Source of the DNA: Musa acuminata AAA Group
Taxonomy: Eukaryota; Streptophyta; Magnoliopsida; Zingiberales; Musaceae
Reading direction: 5' to 3'
Assembly (NCBI RefSeq): GCF_036884655.1
Contig: NC_088345.1
Span: forward strand, 23,965,001 to 24,029,000
DNA: 64,000 nt
A program made the position numbers and the translations under genes. Within the stretch, counting starts at the first letter, position 1, and the number at the start of each line of letters is the position of its first letter. Below the pieces are notes generated by a model. It made no database searches. It was not told the origin of the DNA and saw nothing but the letters and a program-made list of their open reading frames with translations. Positions 54,875-64,000 of the stretch are shown here, in pieces.

Positions 54875-56458
54875 ATGGCATACGCCGGAAACCAAGAGGG
54901 GCATTCTATTACGCGTCCACCCATGTTCAGTGGGACGGACTACACCTACTGGAAGACCCGAATGAGGATCTTTCTTATTTCTATGGATTTTGAACTGTGG
55001 AACCTTGTTGAAAACGGATTTTCAAAGTCTTCTCTTCCAATGATCGATTGGAATGAATTGGAGAAGAAGGCTTTCGCTCTTAATACAAAGGCTATGAATG
55101 CCTTATTTTGCGCACTTGATAAAAACGAGTTTAATCGTGTTTCAACTTGCGAAACTGCATTTGATATTTGGCACACACTCGAAGTGACCCACGAGGGCAC
55201 AAGTAGAGTGAAAGAGTCAAAAATCAATCTGTTGTTACATTCTTTTGAACTTTTTCAAATGAAACCAAGTGAAACCATTGGCGACATGTTTACCCGTTTC
55301 ACGGATGTCGTCAATGGTCTAAAAGGACTTGAAAAAAGTTTTTTGGATTTTGAACTCGTAAATAAGATACTAAGATCCCTTCCTAAGAATTGGGATCCTA
55401 AAGTCACTGCTATTCAAGAGGCAAAAGATCTGCGCAACTTCCCTCTTGAAGAACTAATCGGGTCATTAATGACCTACGAAATGACTTATAAAGCTCATGA
55501 AGAGCAAGAAGACATCCTTCCAAAGAACAGGAAGGATATGGCACTTAAAACCTCTGAATGCCACTTGAGAGAAAACTCAAGTGATGAGGACTGTGATGAT
55601 GACCTGGCACTTCTAACAAGAAAGTTTAAAAAGTTTTTTAAAAGAAACAAGTTTAAGAATGATACAAAAAATAAACTTGAACCCAAGAAGGACCAAGTAA
55701 TCTGCTATGAATGCAAAAAACCGGGACACTACAAGAGTGATTATCCCCAAGTCAAAAGGAGAACTTCAAAGAAAAATGCGCTTCAAGCAACATGGGATGA
55801 CTCAAGCGCATCCGAAGAAGAGGAGTCCAACACCGAGCAAGTTGCTCATTATGCCTTAATGGCCATCGAAGATGAGGTAACAAATTCAATAGATGCATAT
55901 TTATCATTCGATGAATTATTAAATGCTTTCCATGAATTGTTTGATGAGTGTAAGATTATCAGTAGTAAATACAAATTGCTAAAAAAGGAGCATGATAGTC
56001 TTATTTGTAACTTCGAAAAGTTAAATGCTGAACATCATGATAGTTTAAGCCCATGCATAAAATGCCATGATCTAGAAACTCTCAAAAAAGAAAACTTGCT
56101 ACTTAAGGACACCTTGAAGAAATTCGAGGTTGGTAGCAAGTCATTAAACATGATCCTTACAAACAAGGGTCATGTTCCCAAAAGAAGTGGTATTGGATTC
56201 GTGAGAAGTCCTCACCAAAATCCAACCACCTTTATAAAAGGCTCCATCTTACATGTTAGACATCAAACCAAATGCAACTTTTGTTGCAAGTTTGGACACA
56301 AGACACATTGTTGTCCATTCAAGAAAATTAGTCCAAACAAATTGATTTGGGTTCCTAAAGGAACCACAATAAACTCCATACAATATGATAAACAATGCAG
56401 ATCTATTTGTGAGGCACCCAAAAGCAAATGGGTACCTAAAAATCATCCTTTCTTGTAG
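54875..56458 (+). CDS. gag: S5 Gag, 527 aa, ending at an in-frame UAG before pol
   Basis: The ATG at 54875 follows ccaaagaga and aligns with the S3 Gag. It has the N-terminal Gag domain, zinc knuckle 1 at residues 277-290 and knuckle 2 at 467-480 (CNFCCKFGHKTHCC). In knuckle 1 the last cysteine (codon 290, nt 55742-55744) is TAT, tyrosine, giving CYECKKPGHYKSDY; S2 shows a tyrosine at the same place, S3 a cysteine. An acidic linker and a coiled-coil stretch (345-425) are conserved. The frame ends with TAG at 56456-56458, and pol follows in the same frame without a gap, so read-through could give Gag-Pol. No other break. Confidence 0.92.
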   Translation: MAYAGNQEGHSITRPPMFSGTDYTYWKTRMRIFLISMDFELWNLVENGFSKSSLPMIDWNELEKKAFALNTKAMNALFCALDKNEFNRVSTCETAFDIWHTLEVTHEGTSRVKESKINLLLHSFELFQMKPSETIGDMFTRFTDVVNGLKGLEKSFLDFELVNKILRSLPKNWDPKVTAIQEAKDLRNFPLEELIGSLMTYEMTYKAHEEQEDILPKNRKDMALKTSECHLRENSSDEDCDDDLALLTRKFKKFFKRNKFKNDTKNKLEPKKDQVICYECKKPGHYKSDYPQVKRRTSKKNALQATWDDSSASEEEESNTEQVAHYALMAIEDEVTNSIDAYLSFDELLNAFHELFDECKIISSKYKLLKKEHDSLICNFEKLNAEHHDSLSPCIKCHDLETLKKENLLLKDTLKKFEVGSKSLNMILTNKGHVPKRSGIGFVRSPHQNPTTFIKGSILHVRHQTKCNFCCKFGHKTHCCPFKKISPNKLIWVPKGTTINSIQYDKQCRSICEAPKSKWVPKNHPFL

Positions 56459-59400
56459 AAACCCACACCATCACAAGCTAGGAGCAAGAGATGGTACCTT
56501 GATAGTGGATGCTCAAGGCATATGACCGAAGATCCATCTCATTTCTCTAAGCTCACTAGCATAGACGAAGGCTATGTCACCTTCGGAGACAACAACAAGG
56601 GTAAAATCATTGGCAAAGGAACCATAGGTAACAAATCCAACCTTTTTGTTGAAGATGTTCTGTTAGTTGATGGTTTAAAACATAACCTCTTGAGTATTAG
56701 TCAATTATGTGATAAAGGATACATTGTCAAATTCGAATCTAATGCTTGCATCATTGAAAAACCACATAAAAATATGTCTATGATTGCATTAAAACAAAAT
56801 AACGTATACACTATTGACATCAATGACTTATGTGATGAAATGTGTTTTGCGGTTATAAATGAGGATGCTTGGCTATGGCATAGAAGATTAGGCCATGCTA
56901 GCATGAAACTAATCACTCAAGTATCATCTAGAGAACTTGTAAGAGGAATTCCTCATATCAAGTTCATCAAAGACAATGTATGTGATGCTTGCCAATTAGG
57001 TAAACAAATTATGGGTAGTTTCAAAGTTAAGAATCAAATAAGCACCTCTAGGCCCTTACAATTGATCCATATGGACTTGTTCGGACCAATCTCTACATCG
57101 AGTCTAGGAGGTAGCAAATACGCCTTTGTCATTGTTAATGACTACAACAGATATACATGGACCTACTTCTTAAAACAGAAAAATGAATGCTTTAGATATT
57201 TTACCAAGTTTTGTAAACTTATTCAAAATGAGAAGGAATCTATTATTTCGTCAATTAGAAGTGATCATGGTGGAGAATTTCAAAACCATGATTTCAAAGA
57301 ATTCTGTGAACTTAATGGATACAACCATAATTTCTCTACTCCAAAAAATCCTCAACAAAATGGGGTAGTAGAAAGAAAAAATCGAAATTTACAAAAAATG
57401 GCAAGAACCATGTTGAATGAACATGGCCTACCCAAATATTTTTGGGCCGAAGCTGTAAACACTACTTGCTATATTTTGAACAGAGTTCTAGTAAGACCCT
57501 TACTCTCCAAAACTCCTTATTAGTTATGGAATAACAAAAAACCCAATGTCTCATATTTTAAAGTCTTTGGGTGTAAGTGTTTTATCTTGAATGAAAAGGA
57601 TATCTTAGAAAAATTCGATGCTAAATCTGATGAAGGAATCTTTCTTGGTTATTCTTCGGTTTCTAAAGCTTTTCGTATTTTCAATAAAAGAACATTAATT
57701 ATTGAAGAATCCATCCATGTTGTTTTCAATGAGATTTCCGAAATTAAGAAGAATGATCTTGATGATGATGTTAACTTTGATTCTTTGAATTTAAACGAAA
57801 CCCCGTCTCCAACTAGCAACTTGGATGCATCCACTTCCTTACCCAAGGATTGGAAGTATGTAGATGCTCATCCTAAGGAGCTAATCTTAGGAGATATATC
57901 AAAGGGGGTTCAAACACGATCCTCTTTTAAGAATTTTTGTGGCAATGCCGCCTTTCTCTCGCAAATTGAACCCAAATGTGTTGATGAAGCCATGAAAGAT
58001 GATTCATGGATTATCGCAATGCAAGATGAATTGAATCAATTTGAGAGAAATGAGGTATGGACGCTTGTTCCTAGGCCAAATGACCATTTAGTTATTGGTA
58101 CTAAATGGGTCTTTAGAAACAAGCAAGATGAAAATGGTATTGTGGTTAGAAACAAGGCTAGACTAGTGGCCAAAGGTTTCAACCAAGAAGAAGGTATCGA
58201 TTACGAAGAAACCTTCGCACCTGTGGCTCGATTGGAAGACATAAGGATGCTCCTTGCCTACGCTAGTTATAATAATTTTAAGTTATTTCAAATGGATGTT
58301 AAAAGCGCTTTTCTAAATGGCTTTATTTCCAAAGAAGTTTATGTTGAACAACCTCGATTTGAAAATAATAGCCTCCCTAATCATGTGTTTAGATTAACTA
58401 AAGCTCTCTATGGCTTAAAACAAGCCCCAAGGGCGTGGTATGAGAGACTTAGTTCCTTTCTTATTGAAAATAATTTCATAAAAGGCAAGGTTGATACTAC
58501 ATTATTCATCAAAGACTTTGAAAATAATTTTCTCATTGTTCAAATTTATGTTGATGATATTATCTTTGGTTCTACGAATGAATCTCTTTGTGAGTCCTTT
58601 GCTAAAACTATGAGTCGTGAATTCGAAATGAGTCTAATGGGAGAATTAACATTCTTCTTAGGTCTACAAATCAAACAACTAAGCAATGGCATCTTTATCA
58701 GCCAAAGTAAATATGCTATGAGTTTACTAAAGAAGTTTAATATGAATAACTCAAAAGCTATTAACACTCCTATGAGCACCTCCACTAAGTTAGAAATTGA
58801 TGAAAGTGGAGAAAGCTTCGATCAAAAAACCTATAGGGGTATGATAGGAAGTTTACTTTACCTCACTGCAACTAGACCAGACATAATGTTTAGTGTAGGA
58901 CTTTGTGCTAGATTTCAATCAAACCCTAAGATATCTCATCTCAAAGTAGTTAAAAGAATACTCAGGTATCTTAATGGTACCACAAATCTAGGATTTTGGT
59001 ACCCAAAATCAGAGAAGTTTGAGTTAACTGCTTATGCTGATGCGGACTTCGCTGGTTGTAGATTAGATAGAAAGAGTACATCAGGAACATGTCAATTCTT
59101 AGGACATGCCCTTGTTTCCTGGACATCTAAGAAACAAAACTCGGTTGCTCTATCAACAACCGAAGCTGAATATATTGAAGCAAGTGCATGCTGTGCACAA
59201 GTTGTTTGGATGAAAAATACCTTAGAAGATTATAAAGTTCATCTCAAGAACATTCCCATTAAATGTGATAACACAAGTGTAATATGCCTAACAAAAAACC
59301 CTATACAACACTCGAGAACAAAACATATTGATATCAGACATCACTTTATACGAGATCATGTTACGAATCATGATGTAATCATAGAATTCATTGATACAAA

Positions 59401-59497
59401 ACATCAACTAGCTGACATCTTTACAAAACCACTATGTGAAGAACAATTTGATTTCATTAAAAGAGAATTAGGAATGTTGATGTGTCCGAATAGATGA
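56459..59497 (+). pseudogene. pol: S5 Pol: protease, integrase, reverse transcriptase, RNase H; one nonsense codon
   Basis: In frame with gag. The protease motif WYLDSGCSRHM has catalytic D-S-G at nt 56501-56509. GAG_pre-integrase is at about 56850-57005 (LWHRRLGHASM; CDACQLGKQ). The integrase catalytic triad is D (57074), D (57263), E (57371). TAG at 57521-57523 replaces the GAG glutamate seen in S2 (PYELWNN) and stops the protein inside the integrase C-part. From 57524 to 59497 the frame is open: reverse transcriptase (about 58075-58800) with YVDD at 58547-58558, then RNase H (YADADFAG ... [11 protein letters not shown], about 59030-59190), ending MLMCPNR at 59497. It is otherwise intact. 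Without suppression of the stop it makes no reverse transcriptase. Confidence 0.93.
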
Positions 59498-60214
59498 ATT
59501 TGTTAAAATTATTTTTCGGACTATGTTGAATGATCAAATCACTTGATTGCCATCTGCAACAAAATCTTGTCTGAATGCATCGTATTTATTCGAATGCTGT
59601 AAAACAAATTTTCTCGTACACTTTCATGAAAAATAAGTTTCTGAAATAGATTTGATGAAGTGATTCTTGCCATGCTTTTTGTTGATGACAAAGGGGGAGA
59701 AACATATGAATTGATAAGTTTAAAACTACCATGATCATGTCATACTTCTTGCAAAATACTTGAGTGATGCTATAAACAATGTTATGATCATGCCATCCTT
59801 GCATCACCAAGAGATATATGAACGTGTGCTATAGTTTGCATTCTGCCCTGAGTTGATATCTTATCATGTGAAGAAAATGCAAAACTTGCTAGAATATTTC
59901 AAATATGTGCATCATGTAATAGCGCTTCACAGCTTTATATGATAATGTTCAAACTACATGATGAATAGTTACAAACGCAATCATACAAACTTGATGATGT
60001 ATGTCAAGCCTTGACATCATCTTTAAAGAGATACATCATGATGAGTATCATGATGGGAGTATTGATAAGTTTAACTGATCTAACTTATCAATACATCACT
60101 TGAATTCTTAGGTCTTGAATTCAAGGTTGACTTATCTCAACTATGGCATATAGACAGGGGGAGTTAAGGATAACTCCATTATCAATTGATTGTCATCATC
60201 AAAAAGGGGGAGAT
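59498..60214 (+). other. S5: 3' noncoding region with purine tracts
   Basis: No gene. Internal tract gttgatgacaaagggggaga at 59681-59700, a short tract cagggggagtt at about 60157-60167, and the terminal aaaaagggggagat at 60201-60214. The stretch tgataagtttaactgatcta...acttatcaatac near 60063-60094 is an inverted repeat, also present in S3 near 17323-17356. Confidence 0.8.
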
Positions 60215-62266
60215 TGTTGAATCTCGGATTTTGATGATGAAGTCAATTGTCATTTGTTATCTAATCGATGTGTTGAGATAAGTGTGCAGGATTAACTACG
60301 ATGAAAGTTAGACAAGCAGCAGGAGTTGCGCCAAAGTCAAGTTCATGATCACGTTGGGAGTTCGAGAGTTCAACGGAAGTTCGGACGGTCGTCGGAGGTT
60401 CTGCGAGAACAGATCCGAGAAGTCCAGAAGCTTGCCAAGCGAAGCTCGTCGGAACTCACCAAGTGGATCGTCGCAAAGTCCAGGAGTTTGCCGGAAGTCC
60501 GCAGAAGAATCACCGAGGGAACATCGGTTGATCGACGGAAGTTCGCCGGAAACTCGCCGGAAGAAGCGATTGACGCATCGGAGCAAAGCTGCAGAAATTG
60601 TCTTAGATTTAATCATAGTTAGCACGTTGATTAAGTTGGAAAATGGGAGGTGATCCCATTAGCTTAATCTTGGGGCAATTGGGCCCCTGAAAAGAATGAA
60701 ATTGGGGCCGAATGGAGCTAACCATTCGGACCCTGATTGCACCAGGAGGTGCAACCGCCTAGGCCAGGAGGTGGCACCGCCTGGGCTAAGTCTCCCAGCG
60801 AAACTGGGCAGTGCAACCTCCCCAGCCCGGAGGTGGCACCGCCTGAGCTCAGTCTTCGAGCAAGACTGGGCGGTGCAACCTCCCTGACAGAGAGGTGGCA
60901 TCGCCTGAGCTCAGTCTTCGAGCAAGACTAGGCGGTGCAACCTCCCTGCAGAGAGGTGGCACCGCCTGAGCTCAGTCTTCAAGCTCTGCCAGGCGGTGCA
61001 ACCTCTCTAGTCAAGAGGTGCAACCGCCTGATCCCGAAATTCTGGGATTTGATCGTTTTGAGCTCCAAATTTGAATTGGGTTGGGGCCTATAAATACCCC
61101 ACCCATTCAGCACTGAAGTGATAGAGATCCACACCGAATTCTTGATCTTTTCAGTGATTCTAAGAGCTCAAACTTGTGTAAAGTCCAAAAGTTCTCTTCT
61201 CTTCTGTTCTTCAAGTCTTGAGTTGTAAAGAGAGGAGAGAAAGGATCTGTAAGGGTTGTCTCCTGAGCCCGTCAAAAGGAGAGAAACAGTAAAAGGGCAG
61301 TTGGCCTTCGCCCATTGAAGGAAGGCACCTAGTTGACGTCGGTAACCTCGCCGGTAGAGGAAGCCAAAAGTGGAGTAGGTCAAGACTAACCGAACCACTC
61401 TAAATCTCTGGTTTGCGTTTATTTTGAGCACTTTATCATTACTGCAAACCTCCTACATAGCTACTGTTCTCTGCGCTTTTACGAACAAGTTTCTAAGCTC
61501 TAATCTTTCCGAATCTGGATTCAGACGTGAATACGTGTTTTCGTACGATCCTTACTTTGCAGCTTACATTTACATCTTGAATCTGTTTATAACTGTGAAC
61601 TGTCTTCTGCGCTTTTACGAACGAGTTTCCTCGTAGTCTACATTTACATTTTGATTCTATTTATAACTGCAAACTGTCTTCTGCAACATTACGAACGAGT
61701 TTCAACATTTAGACGTAAAACTGCATTTTGACGTAAATCTGCTTTCCTCGCACAATCATCAGATTTCAGTTTACGTTTACATCTTAATTTCAACTGCATA
61801 CTGCCTTCTGCGAGTATACAAACGAGTTTCAAAGTTCAGACGTAAATTTGCGTTTAGACGTAAATCTGCGTTTAGACGTAAATCTGCTTTTTGCATATTA
61901 CTTTTTGAATAGCAGCACATTGTCTTTATACTTCTGCTTAAACTGCGCTTAGACGCAAACTGTGTTTAGACGCAAACTGCGCTTAGACGCAATATGCGCT
62001 TAGACGCAAACTGCGCATAGACACAATCTACGCTTAGACGCAAACTGCGCTTAGATGCAATCTGAATTTAGACGCAATCTGCATTTAGCCGCAAACTGCG
62101 TTTAGACGCTAACTATGTTTAAACGTAAACTGCACTTAATAATAAGTAAACTAGGATCGGCTTTTGCATAGTGTTTATCGAACGAACGCAGCTTTCGTTT
62201 TTAATCGCTGAAAGATTTTCGCTGCACTAATTCACCCCTCCCCTCTTAGTGCTCTCGATCCTAACA
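60215..62266 (+). mobile_element. S5 3' LTR, 2052 bp
   Basis: Follows the 5' LTR from TGTTGAATCTCGG to CTAACA with few substitutions. It has one fewer 70-bp palindromic block and fewer 17-20 bp units. TATA box at 61089-61097. AAGGG follows. Confidence 0.9.
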
Positions 62267-62271
62267 AAGGG

Positions 62272-62286
62272 TTGCTGCGAGGACGT
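62272..62286 (-). other. Residual G3 leader sequence between S5 and G2d
   Basis: ttgctgcgaggacgt. It probably continues the G3 leader after the S5 duplication. Too short to identify by itself. Confidence 0.35.
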
Positions 62287-62725
62287 TGTTAGAACCCTTG
62301 CAGATTCTAAACTTGGGGTTGATCTCTTTTGGGGATTGGCCTCCTTGGAACTCTATAGGGGTTCCTCCCTCCAAGTTGCTGCTCAAAGGCTGCAGAAAAG
62401 ATTCATCTATTGCCTATGAAAAGAGTAGGAATACATGACTATTTATAGGGCTTCTAAACCCTAACTCCTAATAGGACTCCTACTTAACGACTCTTACTTC
62501 TAACCAACTCCTAGTAGGACTCCTAGTCAAGACTCCTATTCCCTTACAACTCCTAATTCTTCTATAAGAAAACACCTCCTACATGAATGCCCCTCTCAAT
62601 TAGGACTCTCCGAGCTATAGTCCTAACAGAATGTCCCTCTCAATTAGGACTCTCCTAGCTAGAGTCCTAACAGTTTTACATGAATGTCCCTCTCAATTAG
62701 GACTCTCCAAGCTAGAGTCCTAACA
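62287..62725 (-). mobile_element. G2d LTR, 439 bp, minus strand
   Basis: Plus-strand reading TGTTAGAACCC...AGTCCTAACA, the reverse complement of a G2 LTR. At its right end (the LTR start on the minus strand) there are three hairpin units, against four in G2c and one in G2a/G2b. The TATA box, read on the minus strand, is near 62448-62457. The right flank is the G2 internal end, so it is a 3' LTR. Confidence 0.85.
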
Positions 62726-63167
62726 GACCCGCCCTCTTCAAATCAGCCTTGTTCTCGAGGCTGATTATTCGTGAATTCTAGGAATTTGATCTTTAAGTCG
62801 TCATAGTTCTCCCAAGTGGCATCTTCTATTGGTAGGTTCGCCCACTGTATTAGCACTTCATTAGTGGGTCATCATCGTCGAGTCGCGATTCGTCGATCAA
62901 TAATGGCACTTGGCTGGGTTTGGAGTTCTCTTTGGGTAGTCATATTTGGTGGGTGGCTTTGGGTTGTCTCCAAGCACATATTTAAAACTTTCGTCTGGTT
63001 GTCAGTTTGTGGGTGATATGTCATACTCCTTTTCAATTTAGTACCCTACATATGGAATAACTTTGTCTAAAATCTGCTCGTATAGATGCAAGTAGAATTT
63101 ATCGTAAGCACAATGCGTCCCTTATAGTGTAATTCTTTTGAGTCCCAATTGTAATGAGCCATGGGGC
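62726..63167 (-). pseudogene. G2d internal tail, minus strand
   Basis: The reverse complement of the G2 tail, from the purine-rich gatttgaagagggcggg end back to HYNWDSKELHYKGRIVL. Compared with G2b and G2c it keeps about 100 bp more of the integrase region (nt 63010-63110) but the core is still missing. It is cut by S6. The open frames on the plus strand (for example 62816-63016) are not coding. Confidence 0.78.
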
Positions 63168-64000
63168 TGTTGAATCTCGTATTTTGATGATGAAACTACT
63201 TGATATATGTTTATGATTTAATCTGCGTTTTGAGTGACGCAGGATGCTTCGATCAGGATGAGACAATTACAGTAGGAAAATCATGTTGTGCCAAAGGAAC
63301 ATGTCAGAAGATTGGACGTCGGGCTGGTGGATCGGTCGACGTATCGACAGAAGGCTTCGGGCCGTGGACTCGGGCATCGGGCCAAGAAGAGCGGGTATTG
63401 TGCCAAGGATATCGGAGTTGCGGAGTCAACTGGTCGATTGGGCAATAGGCTATAGGAGAGGATGATGCGCCGAAGAATCAGACGAAGCGTCGAGGGACCA
63501 ATGACATGCCGGACAACTTGGTTAAATTGCTTAGGATTAATTGTCTCGATCGAAGTTTTGTTTTAAGTGTGCAGGATTAACTATGATAAAAGTTAGACAA
63601 GCAGCAGGAGTTACGCTGGAGTCAAGTTCATGATCACGTTGGGAGTTCGAGAGTTCGACGGAAGTTCGGACGATCGTCGGAGGTTATGCGAGAACAGATC
63701 CGAGAAGTCCAGAAGCTTGCCAAGCGAAGCTCGTCGGAACTCACCAAGTGGATCGTCACAAAGTCCAGGAGTTTGCCGGAAGTCCGCAGGAGCATCACCG
63801 AGGGTTCATCGGATGATCGACGGAAGTTCGCCGGAAACTCGCCGGAAGAAGAGATTGATCGTTTTGAGCTCCAAATTTGAACTGGGTTGGGGCCTATAAA
63901 TACCCCACCCATTCAGCACAGAAAGAGCAAGAGACCTACACCGAAATCTTGATCTTCTTTGTGATTCTTGAGCTCAAAATTGTTGAAAAGCCTTTTAGTT
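63168..64000 (+). mobile_element. S6: start of a Sirevirus LTR, long-leader type, running off the window
   Basis: TGTTGAATCTCGTATTTTG with the long leader of S1 and S4 up to about 63560, then a body close to S5 (gttagacaagcagcaggagt). The palindromic GC array is absent: the sequence passes from gccggaagaagagattga straight to tcgttttgagctccaaattt and the TATA box at 63895-63903. Whether it is a complete element cannot be told here. The left flank is ggggc. Confidence 0.85.

Larger units (their letters stand above)
52675..62266 (+). mobile_element. S5: nearly complete Sirevirus (Ty1/copia), 9592 bp
   Basis: 5' LTR 52675-54823, primer site, gag, pol with protease, integrase, reverse transcriptase and RNase H in Copia order, 3' noncoding region with three purine tracts, 3' LTR 60215-62266, and the duplication AAGGG. 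It is the only element here with a full set of enzymes. There is no envelope-like ORF after pol. It was inserted into the leader of G3. Confidence 0.93.

Overview
The window is a nested pile of LTR retrotransposons with one truncated LINE. I found no host gene, tRNA, rRNA or CRISPR array. The sequence points to a large, repeat-rich plant nuclear genome, probably a monocot. The evidence is Sirevirus-type Ty1/copia elements with two zinc knuckles in Gag, initiator-Met-tRNA primer sites (TGGTATCAGAGC), repeated GGGGGAG purine tracts, and a Tekay/Del-like chromovirus whose LTRs begin TGTAACATCCC. I suspect a Zingiberales (banana-family) genome, but that is an impression and not shown by the sequence.

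Layout. (1) 1-3670: 3' noncoding end and 3' LTR of Sirevirus S1, followed by a Ty3/gypsy G2a fragment (3671-4331). (2) 4332-8364: decayed Sirevirus S2 (LTR, gag, part of pol, then a bare LTR start). (3) 8365-10781 and 19476-20345: pieces of a pol-less LTR element, N1, apparently split by the next element. (4) 10782-19475: Sirevirus S3, with an intact gag but pol replaced by a foreign cassette of about 2.1 kb carrying a different ORF. (5) 20346-26865: a Copia LTR scrap, then Sirevirus S4 with a truncated gag and no pol. (6) 26866-42582: gypsy G2b, split by chromovirus G1 (29717-41164, target duplication ATATC), whose 5' LTR itself holds a Copia solo LTR (32429-33922, duplication GTTTG). (7) 42583-52669, largely minus strand: Copia C1, gypsy G3 and a LINE, with gypsy G2c (46955-52328, duplication CCATC) inserted into G3. 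(8) 52675-62266: Sirevirus S5, nearly complete (duplication AAGGG). (9) 62287-63167: minus-strand gypsy G2d. (10) 63168-64000: the start of another Sirevirus LTR, S6.

How the parts relate. S5 is the only near-autonomous element: its Gag-Pol frame keeps all the enzymes and carries one internal nonsense codon plus a UAG at the Gag/Pol boundary. S3 has a closely similar Gag with both zinc knuckles intact but no pol, so it would need enzymes from an S5-like partner. The G2 family is also non-autonomous: both measurable copies share the same loss of the reverse-transcriptase catalytic core and of most of integrase, yet G2c has near-identical LTRs. Most other copies are broken by stops, truncations and further insertions.

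The most unusual item is S3: a Gag-only Sirevirus that has swapped its pol for a cassette containing its own upstream region, a palindromic GC-rich array like that of the Sirevirus LTR, and a 368-codon ORF resembling the putative plant transposon protein family, interrupted by a single UGA.
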